From Ligustrum vulgare (lineage: Eukaryota > Streptophyta > Magnoliopsida > Lamiales > Oleaceae), in NCBI GenBank assembly GCA_963555705.1, contig OY743171.1, positions 27,770,852 through 27,834,851 on the forward strand: 64,000 bases of DNA. The letters run 5' to 3'. The position numbers and the translations under genes are program-made. Every line of letters starts with the position of its first letter. The stretch's first letter is position 1. The notes under the pieces are model-generated. The model saw only the letters and a list, made by a program, of their open reading frames with translations. It was not told the DNA's origin and made no database searches. Below are positions 1-11,463 of this stretch, one piece after another.

Positions 1-8
1 TTTTTTTG
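1..8 (+). repeat. Partial A-class monomer (3' tail)
   Basis: The window opens with the T7-G tail that ends A-class monomers elsewhere (for example just before 707), so it was cut inside the array and not at its edge. Confidence 0.8.
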
Positions 9-370
9 AGTAGAAACCCTTTGGATTTGGAATTCTGTTTTCAAGAATAGTTTTGGGGCTTTCAGTGTTCCTTTCAATGCAATTTAGACAATTGAAATCG
101 TTCGTTGGTAGAATAAGCTATGATTAAGACACCAAGAGAATAATGCACTACTTAATAAAAGTACAACGACGTGAAGAAAGACATTATTCAAACCACACAA
201 GAGTTTTCAAAACGTGTCAAATGGGAATTATATAAGAAATGATATGTGGGAAGAAGGATGGAGTCAAAATTATGGTCGAAGATGACCAAGGGACGCAATT
301 TGAAATTGAAAACCCCCAAGTGTTGTGAATCAATTTTTTTTTTCAATTAGAAATTGGGACTATTTTTTTT

Positions 371-706
371 AGTATAATAAACCCTTAGGATTGGGAACTC
401 CCTTTTCAGGAATGATTTTGGGACTTCCACTGTTCTCTCCAATACACTTTGAACAGTTGAAATAGTTCATTGGTAGAATAAGCTATGATAAAAACACCGA
501 GAGAATGCACTACTTAGAAAAAGTACAACTACGTGAAGAAAGACATTATTCATACCAGACAAGACTGGAAGAATATGTTAAAAATGGCATTATAAAAGTA
601 ATGATATGTGGGAAGAAGGTTGGAGGAAAAATTATGGTCGACGAAGACCTGGGGACTCAATTTTTGAGTCAGATTTTTTAAGTTAGAGATTGAGACTCTT
701 TTTTTG
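371..706 (+). repeat. Monomer class Ax (A with in-frame TAG)
   Basis: A full-length A monomer with AAATAGTTC where most A copies have AAATGG. It shares this change with the front of most H hybrids, which makes Ax a good relative of the A parent of H. Only two copies are present, here and at 3654-3989. They occupy the same slot of the 3283-bp duplicated block and share the private variants CTGGAAGAATATG and AAAGTAATG. Confidence 0.85.
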
Positions 707-1851
707 AGTAGAAACCCTTTGGATTTGGAATTCTGTTTTCAAGAATAGTTTTGGGGCTTTCAGTGTTCCTTTCAATGCAATTTAGACAAATGAAATCGTT
801 CGTTGGTAGAATAAGCTATGATTAAGACACCAAGAGAATAATGCACTACTTAATAAAAGTACAACGACGTGAAGAAAGACATTATTCAAACCACACAAGA
901 GTTTTCAAAACGTGTCAAATGGGAATTATATAAGAAATGATATGTGGGAATAAGGATGGAGTCAAAATTATGGTCGAAGATGACCAAGGGATGCAATTTG
1001 AAATTGAAAACCCCCAAGTATTGTGAATCAATTTTTTTTCAATTAGAAATTGAGACTATTTTTTTAGTATAATAAACCCTTAGGATTGGGAACTCCCTTT
1101 TCAGGAATGATTTTGGGACTTCCACTATTCTCTCCAATACACTTTGGACAATTGAAATGGTTCATTGGTAGAATAAGTTATGATAAAAACACCGAGAGAA
1201 TGCACTACTTAGAAAAAGTACAACTACGTGAATAATGCACTACTTAATAAAAGTACAACCACGTGAAGAAAGACATTATTCAAACCACACAAGAGTTTTC
1301 AAAACGTGTCAAATGGAATTATATAAGAAATGATATGTGGGAAGAAGGATGGAGTCAAAATTATGGTCGAAGATGACCAAGTGATGCAATTTGAAATTGA
1401 AAACCCCCAAGTATTGTGAATCAATTTTTTTTTTCAATTAGAAATTGAGACTATTTTTTTTAGTATAATAAACCCTTAGGATTGGGAACTCCCTTTTCAG
1501 GAATGATTTTGGGACTTCCATTGTTCTCTCCAATACACTTTGAACAATTGAAATGGTTCATTGGTAGAATAAGCTATGATAAAAACACCGAGAGAATGGA
1601 CTACTTAGAAAAAGTACAACTACGTGAATAATGCACTACTTAATAAAAGTACAACCACGTGAAGAAAGACATTATTCAAACCACAAAAGAGTTTTCAAAA
1701 CGTGTCAAATGGGAATTATATAAGAAATGATATGTGGGAAGAAGGATGGAGTCAAAATTATGGTCGAAGACAGTCACCAAGGGATGCAATTTGAAATTGA
1801 AAACCCGCAAGTATTGTGAATCAATTTTTTTTCAATTAGAAATTGAGACTA

Positions 1852-1871
1852 TTTTTTTTAGTATAATAAAC
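1852..1871. other. T-tract followed by TATAAT at a monomer boundary
   Basis: A T8 run followed by AGTATAATAAACCC opens the A, H, Hv and H' units. With the second T-tract about 27 bp upstream it gives two T-runs per boundary, which may bend the DNA. The TATAAT string is a base-composition feature; I do not claim a promoter. Confidence 0.5.
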
Positions 1872-2195
1872 CCTTAGGATTGGGAACTCCCTTTTCAGGA
1901 ATAATTTTGGGACTTCCACTGTTCTCTCCAATACACTTGGGACAATTGAAATGGTCCACTGGTAGAATAAGCTATGATAAAAACACCGAGAGAATTAACT
2001 ACTTAGAAAAAGTACAACTACGTGAAGAAAGACATTATTCATACCAGACAAGACTGCAAGAACATGTTAAAAATGGCATTATAAAAGAAATGATATGTGG
2101 GAAGAAGGTTGGAGGAAAAATTATGGTCGACGAAGACCTGGGGACTCAATTTTTGAGTCAGATTTTTTAAGTTAGAGATTGAGACTCTTTTTTTG
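1860..2195 (+). repeat. Monomer class A (representative, 336 bp)
   Basis: Reference copy of the A monomer. It starts AGTATAATAAACCC, has a GTCGAC (SalI) site at 2126-2131 and a perfect 7-bp-arm palindrome at 2143-2159, and ends in CTC plus T7 before the next B. Other full A copies start at 2956, 5144, 6240, 9123, 10219, 13252, 16529, 17626, 20112, 22296, 23392, 26970, 31633, 35211, 39876, 43154, 44945, 47128, 47827, 50010, 51501, 55573 and 59250; almost all are exactly 336 bp. Subtypes differ in the middle (TGGTCCACTGG, TGGTCCATTGG or TGGTTCATTGG) and in AAAGTAATG versus AAAGAATTG near the 3' third. The three left-end copies at 1860, 2956 and 5144 have GAATTAAC where the others have GAATGCAC. 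The copy at 43154 has lost the SalI site (GTCGAA). Confidence 0.93.
2143..2159. other. Perfect palindrome in A monomers (7-bp arms, 3-nt loop)
   Basis: GACTCAA-TTT-TTGAGTC lies near the 3' end of A monomers and can form a small hairpin. It is present in A, Ax and Ad copies. A' copies have GATGCAATTTTGAGTC, which breaks the left arm. B and H copies lack it. Confidence 0.8.
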
Positions 2196-2286
2196 AGTAG
2201 AAACCCTTTGGATTTGGAATTCTGTTTTCAAGAATAGTTTTGGGGCTTTCAGTGTTCCTTTCAATGCAATTTAGACAATTGAAATC

Positions 2287-2303
2287 GTTCGTTGGTAGAA
2301 TAA
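2287..2303 (+). other. Partial CENP-B-box-like motif in B monomers
   Basis: GTTCGTTGGTAGAATAA matches the first half of the mammalian CENP-B box (TTCGTTGG) but lacks the CGGG core of the second half. It recurs at the same place in most B and B'' copies. A copies have TTCATTGG, TCCACTGG or TCCATTGG, and B' has TTCGGTAG. With half the essential bases absent, binding by a CENP-B-like protein is only a possibility. Confidence 0.3.
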
Positions 2304-2482
2304 GCTATGATTAAGACACCAAGAGAATAATACACTACTTAATAAAAGTACAACAACGTGAAGAAAGACATTATTCAAACCACACAAGAGTTTTCAAAAC
2401 GTGTCAAATGGGAATTATATAAGAAATGATATGTGGGAAGAAGGATGGAGTCAAAATTATGGTCGAAGATGACCAAGGGACG

Positions 2483-2544
2483 CAATTTGAAATTGAAAAC
2501 CCCCAAGTGTTGTGAATCAATTTTTTTTTTCAATTAGAAATTGA
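2483..2544. repeat. Near-identical 14-bp direct repeats flanking the B-specific 3' segment
   Basis: CAATTTGAAATTGA (2483-2496) and CAATTAGAAATTGA (2531-2544) match at 13 of 14 bases. Each is itself palindromic (CAATTT-G-AAATTG; TCAATT-AGA-AATTGA). The segment between them explains most of the extra length of B relative to A. The pair recurs in B, B', B'', H, Hv and H' units. Confidence 0.75.
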
Positions 2545-3291
2545 GACTATTTTTTTTAGTATAATAAACCCTTAGGATTGGGAACTCCCTTTTCAGGAAT
2601 GATTTTGGGACTTCCACTGTTCTCTCCAATACACTTTGAACAATTGAAATAGTTCATTGGTAGAATAAGCTATGATAAAAACACCGAGAGAATGCACTAC
2701 TTAGAAAAAGTACAACTACGTGAATAATGCACTACTTAATAAAAGTACAACCACGTGAAGAAAGACATTATTCAAACCACAAAAGAGTTTTCAAAACGTG
2801 TCAAATGGGAATTATATAAGAAATGATATGTGGGAAGAAGGATGGAGTCAAAATTATGGTCGAAGACAGTCACCAAGGGATGCAATTTGAAATTGAAAAC
2901 CCGCAAGTATTGTGAATCAATTTTTTTTCAATTAGAAATTGAGACTATTTTTTTTAGTATAATAAACCCTTAGGACTGGGAACTCCCTTTTCAGGAATAA
3001 TTTTGGGACTTCCACTGTTCTCTCCAATACACTTGGGACAATTGAAATGGTCCACTGGTAGAATAAGCTATGATAAAAACACCGAGAGAATTAACTACTT
3101 AGAAAAAGTACAACTACGTGAAGAAAGACATTATTCATACCAGACAAGACTGCAAGAACATTTTAAAAATGGCATTATAAAAGAAATGATATGTGGGAAG
3201 AAGGTTGGAGGAAAAATTATGGTCGACGAAGACCTGGGGACTCAATTTTTGAGTCAGATTTTTTAAGTTAGAGATTGAGACTCTTTTTTTG

Positions 3292-6239
3292 AGTAGAAAC
3301 CCTTTGGATTTGGAATTCTGTTTTCAAGAATAGTTTTGGGGCTTTCAGTGTTCCTTTCAATGCAATTTAGACAATTGAAATCGTTCGTTGGTAGAATAAG
3401 CTATGATTAAGACACCAAGAGAATAATGCACTACTTAATAAAAGTACAACGACGTGAAGAAAGACATTATTCAAACCACACAAGAGTTTTCAAAACGTGT
3501 CAAATGGGAATTATATAAGAAATGATATGTGGGAAGAAGGATGGAGTCAAAATTATGGTCGAAGATGACCAAGGGACGCAATTTGAAATTGAAAACCCCC
3601 AAGTGTTGTGAATCAATTTTTTTTTTCAATTAGAAATTGAGACTATTTTTTTTAGTATAATAAACCCTTAGGATTGGGAACTCCCTTTTCAGGAATGATT
3701 TTGGGACTTCCACTGTTCTCTCCAATACACTTTGAACAATTGAAATAGTTCATTGGTAGAATAAGCTATGATAAAAACACCGAGAGAATGCACTACTTAG
3801 AAAAAGTACAACTACGTGAAGAAAGACATTATTCATACCAGACAAGACTGGAAGAATATGTTAAAAATGGCATTATAAAAGTAATGATATGTGGGAAGAA
3901 GGTTGGAGGAAAAATTATGGTCGACGAAGACCTGGGGACTCAATTTTTGAGTCAGATTTTTTAAGTTAGAGATTGAGACTCTTTTTTTGAGTAGAAACCC
4001 TTTGGATTTGGAATTCTGTTTTCAAGAATAGTTTTGGGGCTTTCAGTGTTCCTTTCAATGCAATTTAGACAAATGAAATCGTTCGTTGGTAGAATAAGCT
4101 ATGATTAAGACACCAAGAGAATAATGCACTACTTAATAAAAGTATAACGACGTGAAGAAAGACATTATTCAAACCACACAAGAGTTTTCAAAACGTGTCA
4201 AATGGGAATTATATAAGAAATGATATGTGGGAATAAGGATGGAGTCAAAATTATGGTCGAAGATGACCAAGGGATGCAATTTGAAATTGAAAACCCCCAA
4301 GTATTGTGAATCAATTTTTTTTCAATTAGAAATTGAGACTATTTTTTTAGTATAATAAACCCTTAGGATTGGGAACTCCCTTTTCAGGAATGATTTTGGG
4401 ACTTCCACTATTCTCTCCAATACACTTTGGACAATTCAAATGGTTCATTGGTAGAATAAGTTATGATAAAAACACCGAGAGAATGGACTACTTAGAAAAA
4501 GTACAACTACGTGAATAATGCACTACTTAATAAAAGTACAACCACGTGAAGAAAGACATTATTCAAACCACACAAGAGTTTTCAAAACGTGTCAAATGGG
4601 AATTATATAAGAAATGATATGTGGGAAGAAGGATGGAGTCAAAATTATGGTCGAAGATGACCAAGGGATGCAATTTGAAATTGAAAACCCCCAAGTATTG
4701 TGAATCAATTTTTTTTTTCAATTAGAAATTGAGACTATTTTTTTTAGTATAATAAACCCTTAGGATTGGGAACTCCCTTTTCAGGAATGATTTTGGGACT
4801 TCCATTGTTCTCTCCAATACACTTTGAACAATTGAAATGGTTCATTGGTAGAATAAGCTATGATAAAAACACCGAGAGAATGCACTGCTTAGAAAAAGTA
4901 CAACTACGTGAATAATGCACTACTTAATAAAAGTACAACCACGTGAAGAAAGACATTATTCAAACCACAAAAGAGTTTTCAAAACGTGTCAAATGGGAAT
5001 TATATAAGAAATGATATGTGGGAAGAAGGATGGAGTCAAAATTATGGTCGAAGACAGTCACCAAGGGATGCAATTTGAAATTGAAAACCCGCAAGTATTG
5101 TGAATCAATTTTTTTTCAATTAGAAATTGAGACTATTTTTTTTAGTATAATAAACCCTTAGGATTGGGAACTCCCTTTTCAGGAATAATTTTGGGACTTC
5201 CACTGTTCTCTCCAATACACTTGGGACAATTGAAATGGTCCACTGGTAGAATAAGCTATGATAAAAACACCGAGAGAATTAACTACTTAGAAAAAGTACA
5301 ACTACGTGAAGAAAGACATTATTCATACCTGACAAGACTGCAAGAACATGTTAAAAATGGCATTATAAAAGAAATGATATGTGGGAAGAAGGTTGGAGGA
5401 AAAATTATGGTCGACGAAGACCTGGGGACTCAATTTTTGAGTCAGATTTTTTAAGTTAGAGATTGAGACTCTTTTTTTGAGTAGAAACCCTTTGGATTTG
5501 GAATTCTGTTTTCAAGAATAGTTTTGGGGCTTTCAGTGTTCCTTTCAATGCAATTTAGACAATTGAAATCGTTCGTTGGTAGAATAAGCTATGATTAAGA
5601 CACCAAGAGAATAATGCACTACTTAATAAAAGTACAACAACGTGAAGAAAGACATTATTCAAACCACACAAGAGTTTTCAAAACGTGTCAAATGGGAATT
5701 ATATAAGAAATGATATGTGGGAAGAAGGATGGAGTCAAAATTATGGTCGAAGATGACCAAGGGACGCAATTTGAAATTGAAAACCCCCAAGTGTTGTGAA
5801 TCAATTTTTTTTTTCAATTAGAAATTGAGACTATTTTTTTTAGTATAATAAACCCTTAGGATTGGGAACTCCCTTTTCAGGAATGATTTTGGGACTTCCA
5901 CTGTTCTCTCCAATACACTTTGAACAATTGAAATAGTTCATTGGTAGAATAAGCTATGATAAAAACACCGAGAGAATGCACTACTTAGAAAAAGTACAAC
6001 TACGTGAATAATGCACTACTTAATAAAAGTACAACCACGTGAAGAAAGACATTATTCAAACCACACAAGAGTTTTCAAAACGTGTCAAATGGGAATTATA
6101 TAAGAAATGATATGTGGGAAGAAGGATGGAGTCAAAATTATGGTCGAAGACAGTCCCCAAGGGATGCAATTTGAAATTGAAAACCCGCAAGTATTGTGAA
6201 TCAATTTTTTTTCAATTAGAAATTGAGACTATTTTTTTT
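3292..6239 (+). repeat. Left-end 9-mer HOR, copy 2 (eight units, then switch to the 11-mer)
   Basis: Order and starts: B 3292, Ax 3654, B 3990, H 4349, H 4746, A 5144, B 5480, H 5842. Unit starts are offset 3283-3284 bp from copy 1. Agreement ends inside the H at 5842: by 6061-6070 it reads CCACACAAG (copy 1: CCACAAAAG) and then CAGTCCCC (copy 1: CAGTCACC), which is the 11-mer form. The boundary between the two HOR types therefore lies at about 6000-6065. Confidence 0.88.
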
Positions 6240-7633
6240 AGTATAATAAACCCTTAGGATTGGGAACTCCCTTTTCAGGAATAATTTTGGGACTTCCACT
6301 GTTCTCTCCAATACACTTGGGACAATTGAAATGGTCCATTGGTAGAATAAGCTATGATAAAAACACCGAAAGAATGCACTACTTAGAAAAAGTACAACTA
6401 CGTGAAGAAAGACATTATTCATACCAGAAAAGACTGCAGGAACATGTTAAAAATGGCATTATAAAAGAATTGATATGTGGGAAGAAGGTTGAAGGAAAAA
6501 TTATGGTCGACGAAGACCTGGGGACTCAATTTTTGAGTCAGATTTTTTAAGTTAGAGATTGAGACTCTTTTTTTGAGTAGAAACCCTTTGGATTTGGAAT
6601 TCTGTTTTCAAGAATAGTTTTGGGGCTTTCAGTGTTCCTTTCAATGCAATTTAGACAATTGAAATCGTTCGGTAGTAGAATAATCTATGATTAAGACACC
6701 AAGAGAATAATGCACTACTTAATAAAAGTGCAACCACGTGAAGAAAGACATTATTCAAACCACACAAGAGTTTTCAAAACGTGTCAAAAGGGCATTATAT
6801 AAGAAATGATATGTGGGAAGAAGGACGGAGTCAAAATTATGGTCTAAGACGACCAAGGGATGCAATTTGAAATTGAAAACCCGCAAGTACTGTGAATCAA
6901 TTTTTTTTTCAATTAGAAATTGAGACTATTTTTTTTTTAGTATAATAAACCCTTAGGATTTGGAACTCCCTTTTCAGGAATAATTTTGGGACTTCCACTG
7001 TTCTCTCCAATACACTTTGGACAATTGAAATGGTTCATTGGTAGAACAAGCAATGATAAAAACACCGAGAGAATGCACTACTTAGAAAAAGTACAACTAC
7101 GTGAAGAAAGACATTATTCGTACCAGACAAGACTGCAAGAACATGTTAAAAATGGCATTTTTAGAAATGATAAGTGGGAAGAAGGTTGGAGGAAAAATTA
7201 TGGTCGACGAAGACCTGGGGATGCAATTTTGAGTCAGATTTTTTAAGTTAGAGATTAAGACTCTTTTTTTGAGTAGAAACCCTTTGGATTTGGAATTCTG
7301 TTTTCAAGAGCAGTTTTGGGGCTTTCAGTGTTCCTTTCAATGCAATTTAGACAACTGAAATCGTTCGTTGGTAGAATAAGCTATGATTAAGACACCAAGA
7401 GAATAATGCACTACTTAATAAAAGTACAACCACGTGAAGAAAGACATTATTCAAACCACACAAGAGTTTTAAAAATGTGTCAAATGGGAATTATATAAGA
7501 AATGATATGTGGGAAGAAGGATGGAGTCAAAATTACGGTCGAAGACGACCAAGGGATGCAATTTGAAATTGAAAACCCGCAAGTATTGTGAATCAATTTT
7601 TTTTCAATTAGAAATTGAGACTATTTTTTTTTT

Positions 7634-7968
7634 AGTATAATAAACCCTTAGGATTTGGAACTCCCTTTTCAGGAATAATTTTGGGACCTCCACTGTTCTC
7701 TCCAATACACTTTGGACAATTGAAATGGTTCATTGGTAGAACAAGCAATGATAAAAACACCGAGAGAATGCACTACTTAGAAAAAAGTACAACTACGTGA
7801 AGAAAGACATTATTCGTACCAGACAAGATTCGCAAGAACATGTTAAAAATGGCATTTTTAGAAATGATATGTGGGAAGAAGGTTGGAGGAAAAATTATGG
7901 TCGACGAAGACCTGGGGATGCAATTTTGAGTCAGATTTTTTAAGTTAGAGATTAAGACTCTTTTTTTG
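7634..7968 (+). repeat. A' monomer with two small insertions
   Basis: A six-A run at 7781-7786 replaces the usual five, and AGATTCGCAAG around 7827-7837 replaces AGACTGCAAG. The unit is 335 bp instead of 333. Both changes are unique in the window and shift the frame that is open in other A' copies. Confidence 0.85.
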
Positions 7969-8727
7969 AGTAGAAACCCTTTGAATTTGGAATTCTGTTT
8001 TCAAGAACAGTTTTGGGGCTTTCAGTGTTCCTTTCAATGCAATTTAGACAATTGAAATCGTTCGTTGGTAGAATAAGCTATGATTAAGACACCAAGAGAA
8101 TAATGCAATACTTAATAAAAGTACAACCACGTGAAGAAAGACATTATTCAAACCACACAAGAGTTTTAAAAATGTGTCAAATGGGAATTATATAAGAAAT
8201 GATATGTGGGAAGAAGGATGGAGTCAAAATTATGGTCGAAGACGACCAAGGGATGCAATTTGAAATTGAAAACCCGCAAGTATTGTGAATCAATTTTTTT
8301 TCAATTAGAAATTGAGACTATTTTTTTTTAGTATAATAAACCCTTAGGATTGGGAACTCCCTTTTCAGGAATGATTTTGGGACTTCCACTGTTCTCTCCA
8401 ATACACTTTGAACAATTGAAATAGTTCATTGGTAGAATAAGCTATGATAAAAACACCGAGAGAATGCACTACTTAGAAAAAGTACAACTACGTGAATAAT
8501 GCACTACTTAATAAAAGTACAACCACGTGAAGAAAGACATTATTCAAACCACACAAGAGTTTTCAAAACGTGTCAAATGGGAATTATATAAGAAATGATA
8601 TGTGGGAAGAAGGATGGAGTCAAAATTATGGTCGAAGACAGTCACCAAGGGATGCAATTTGAAATTGAAAACCCGCAAGTATTGTGAATCAATTTTTTTT
8701 CAATTAGAAATTGAGACTATTTTTTTT

Positions 8728-9122
8728 AGTATAATAAACCCTTAGGATTGGGAACTCCCTTTTCAGGAATGATTTTGGGACTTCCACTGTTCTCTCCAAT
8801 ACACTTTGAACAATTGAAATGGTTCATTGGTAGAAGCTATGATAAAAACACCGAGAGAATGCACTACTTAGAAAAAGTACAACTACGTGAATAATGCACT
8901 ACTTAATAAAAGTACAACCACGTGAAGAAAGACATTATTCAAACCACACAAGAGTTTTCAAAACGTGTCAAATGGGAATTATATAAGAAATGATATGTGG
9001 GAAGAAGGATGGAGTCAAAATTATGGTCGAAGACAGTCACCAAGGGATGCAATTTGAAATTGAAAACCCGCAAGTATTGTGAATAAATTTTTTTTCAATT
9101 AGAAATTGAGACTATTTTTTTT
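8728..9122 (+). repeat. Hybrid monomer Hv (H with 3-bp deletion, about 395 bp)
   Basis: An H hybrid with GGTAGAAGC in place of GGTAGAATAAGC. It normally follows H and precedes A or Ad, and its tail usually reads GAATAAATT or GAATAGATT instead of GAATCAATT. Copies start at 8728, 15739, 16134, 21901, 25877, 30541, 34118, 38784, 41664, 46733, 49615 and 51106. Most later copies have GCACTTCTTAG or GCACTTCTCAG where this one has GCACTACTTAG. Confidence 0.9.
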
Positions 9123-10554
9123 AGTATAATAAACCCTTAGGATTGGGAACTCCCTTTTCAGGAATAATTTTGGGACTTCCACTGTTCTCTCCAATACACT
9201 TGGGACAATTGAAATGGTCCACTGGTAGAATAAGCTATGATAAAAACACCGAGAGAATGCACTACTTAGAAAAAGTACAACTACGTGAAGAAAGACATTA
9301 TTCATACCAGACAAGACTGCAAGAATATGTTAAAAATGGCATTATAAAAGTAATGATATGTGGGAAGAAGGTTGGAGGAAAAATTATGGTCGACGAAGAC
9401 CTGGGGACTCAATTTTTGAGTCAGATTTTTTAAGTTAGAGATTGAGACTCTTTTTTTGAGTAGAAACCCTTTGGATTTGGAATTCTGTTTTCAAGAATAG
9501 TTTTGGGTCTTTCAGTGTTCCTTTCAATGCAATTTAGACAATTGAAATCGTTCGTTGGTAGAATAAGCTATGATTAAGACACCAAGAGAATAATGCACTA
9601 CTTAATAAAAGTACAACGACGTGAAGAAAGACATTATTCAAACCACACAAGAGTTTTCAAAACGTGTCAAATGGGAATTATATAAGAAATGATATGTGGG
9701 AAGAAGGATGGAGTCAAAATTATGGTCGAAGATGACCAAGGGACGCAATTTGAAATTGAAAACCCCCAAGTGTTGTGAATCAATTTTTTTTTTCAATTAG
9801 AAATTGAGACTATTTTTTTTAGTATAATAAACCCTTAGGATTGGGAACTCCCTTTTCAGGAATGATTTTGGGACTTCCACTGTTCTCTCCAATACACTTT
9901 GAACAATTGAAATAGTTCATTGGTAGAATAAGCTATGATAAAAACACCGAGAGAATGCACTACTTAGAAAAAGTACAACTACGTGAATAATGCACTACTT
10001 AATAAAAGTACAACCACGTGAAGAAAGACATTATTCAAACCACACAAGAGTTTTCAAAACGTGTCAAATGGGAATTATATAAGAAATGATATGTGGGAAG
10101 AAGGATGGAGTCAAAATTATGGTCGAAGACAGTCCCCAAGGGATGCAATTTGAAATTGAAAACCCGCAAGTATTGTGAATCAATTTTTTCTCAATTAGAA
10201 ATTGAGACTATTTTTTTTAGTATAATAAACCCTTAGGATTGGGAACTCCCTTTTCAGGAATAATTTTGGGACTTCCACTGTTCTCTCCAATACACTTGGG
10301 ACAATTGAAATGGTCCATTGGTAGAATAAGCTATGATAAAAACACCGAAAGAATGCACTACTTAGAAAAAGTACAACTACGTGAAGAAAGACATTATTCA
10401 TACCAGAAAAGACTGCAAGAACATGTTAAAAATGGCATTATAAAAGAATTGATATGTGGGAAGAAGGTTGGAGGAAAAATTATGGTCGACGAAGACCTGG
10501 GGACTCAATTTTTGAGTCAGATTTTTTAAGTTAGAGATTGAGACTCTTTTTTTG

Positions 10555-11101
10555 AGTAGAAACCCTTTGGATTTGGAATTCTGTTTTCAAGAATAGTTTT
10601 GGGGCTTTCAGTGTTCCTTTCAATGCAATTTAGACAATTGAAATCGTTCGGTAGTAGAATAATCTATGATTAAGACACCAAGAGAATAATGCACAACTTA
10701 ATAAAAGTGCAACCACGTGAAGAAAGACATTATTCAAACCACACAAGAGTTTTCAAAACGTGTCAAAAGGGCATTATATAAGAAATGATATGTGGGAAGA
10801 AGGACGGAGTCAAAATTATGGTCTAAGACGACCAAGGGATGCAATTTGAAATTGAAAACCCGCAAGTACTGTGAATCAAGCAATGATAAAAACACCGAGA
10901 GAATGCACTACTTAGAAAAAGTACAACTACGTGAAGAAAGACATTATTCGTACCAGACAAGACTGCAAGAACATGTTAAAAATGGCATTTTTAGAAATGA
11001 TAAGTGGGAAGAAGGTTGGAGGAAAAATTATGGTCGACGAAGACCTGGGGATGCAATTTTGAGTCAGATTTTTTAAGTTAGAGATTAAGACTCTTTTTTT
11101 G
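10555..11101 (+). repeat. Fused B'/A' unit with 149-bp deletion (547 bp)
   Basis: A B' monomer runs to GTACTGTGAATCAA and then, at about 10875-10881, continues as the middle of an A' (GCAATGATAAAAAC). The normal pair is 696 bp. The end of B' and the first part of A' are missing, and CAA is shared at the joint. It is a deletion by short-homology joining, unlike the whole-monomer changes elsewhere. Confidence 0.9.
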
Positions 11102-11463
11102 AGTAGAAACCCTTTGGATTTGGAATTCTGTTTTCAAGAACAGTTTTGGGGCTTTCAGTGTTCCTTTCAATGCAATTTAGACAATTGAAATCGTTCGTTG
11201 GTAGAATAAGCTATGATTAAGACACCAAGAGAATAATGCACTACTTAATAAAAGTACAACCACGTGAAGAAAGACATTATTCAAACCACACAAGAGTTTT
11301 AAAAATGTGTCAAATGGGAATTATATAAGAAATGATATGTGGGAAGAAGGATGGAGTCAAAATTATGGTCGAAGACGACCAAGGGATGCAATTTGAAATT
11401 GAAAACCCGCAAGTATTGTGAATCAATTTTTTTTCAATTAGAAATTGAGACTATTTTTTTTTT

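Larger units (their letters stand above)
2196..2557 (+). repeat. Monomer class B (representative, 362 bp)
   Basis: Reference B monomer. It starts AGTAGAAACCCTTTGG, has GAATTC (EcoRI) at 2217-2222 and TTCGTTGGTAGAATAAGC in the middle, reads GATTAAGAC where A reads GATAAAAAC, and has a 3' end about 25 bp longer than A, bounded by near-identical direct repeats at 2483-2496 and 2531-2544. Typical B copies carry ACGACGTG, GATGACC and CCCCCAAG. Others start at 9, 707, 3292, 3990, 5480, 9459, 16865, 22632, 42394, 44185, 50346, 51837, 55909 and 59586. A sub-variant with an H-like rear half (ACCACGTG, ACAGTCACC, AAAATCCGC) starts at 26607, 31270, 34848 and 39513. B and A clearly align end to end, so they are diverged copies of one ancestor. 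Confidence 0.92.
9..3291 (+). repeat. Left-end 9-mer HOR, copy 1 (3283 bp)
   Basis: Order and starts: B 9, Ax 371, B 707, H 1066, H 1462, A 1860, B 2196, H 2558, A 2956. No A', B' or B'' is present. The B at 707 has the private AGACAAATG and GGGAATAAGG variants and a short T7 end; the H at 1066 has TTCCACTATTC. The same variants recur one period (3283 bp) downstream, so the two blocks are a tandem duplication. Confidence 0.9.
6240..10218 (+). repeat. 11-mer HOR, full copy (3979 bp)
   Basis: Order and starts: A 6240, B' 6576, A' 6939, B'' 7272, A' 7634, B'' 7969, H 8330, Hv 8728, A 9123, B 9459, H 9821. I take this as the basic unit from which the other blocks to its right are derived by gain or loss of whole monomers. 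The A' at 7634 carries two small insertions (described separately). Confidence 0.88.

Noticed and set aside
1860..1880. TATAAT near each A-type start as a promoter
   Set aside because: It lies in an AT-rich boundary next to a T-tract. Nothing downstream looks transcribed in a defined way, so it is kept only as a sequence note.
1880..2170. Repeated 86-96 codon open frames on the + strand in A and A' monomers (for example 6260-6550, 11511-11771)
   Set aside because: They begin at TTG; the first ATG, where present, leaves only about 58 codons. Sister units are broken by TAA, TAG or frameshifts. No protein family is recognisable and every copy coincides with a satellite monomer.
6216..6422. Repeated 68-71 codon frames on the - strand with hydrophobic stretches
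   Set aside because: They are antisense to A monomers and appear only where sequence variants happen to remove stops. The hydrophobicity follows from the A-rich + strand read in reverse.
10792..11076. A 94-codon frame crossing the fused B'/A' unit
   Set aside because: It starts at GTG and is created by the 149-bp deletion joining two repeat units; it is not a gene.
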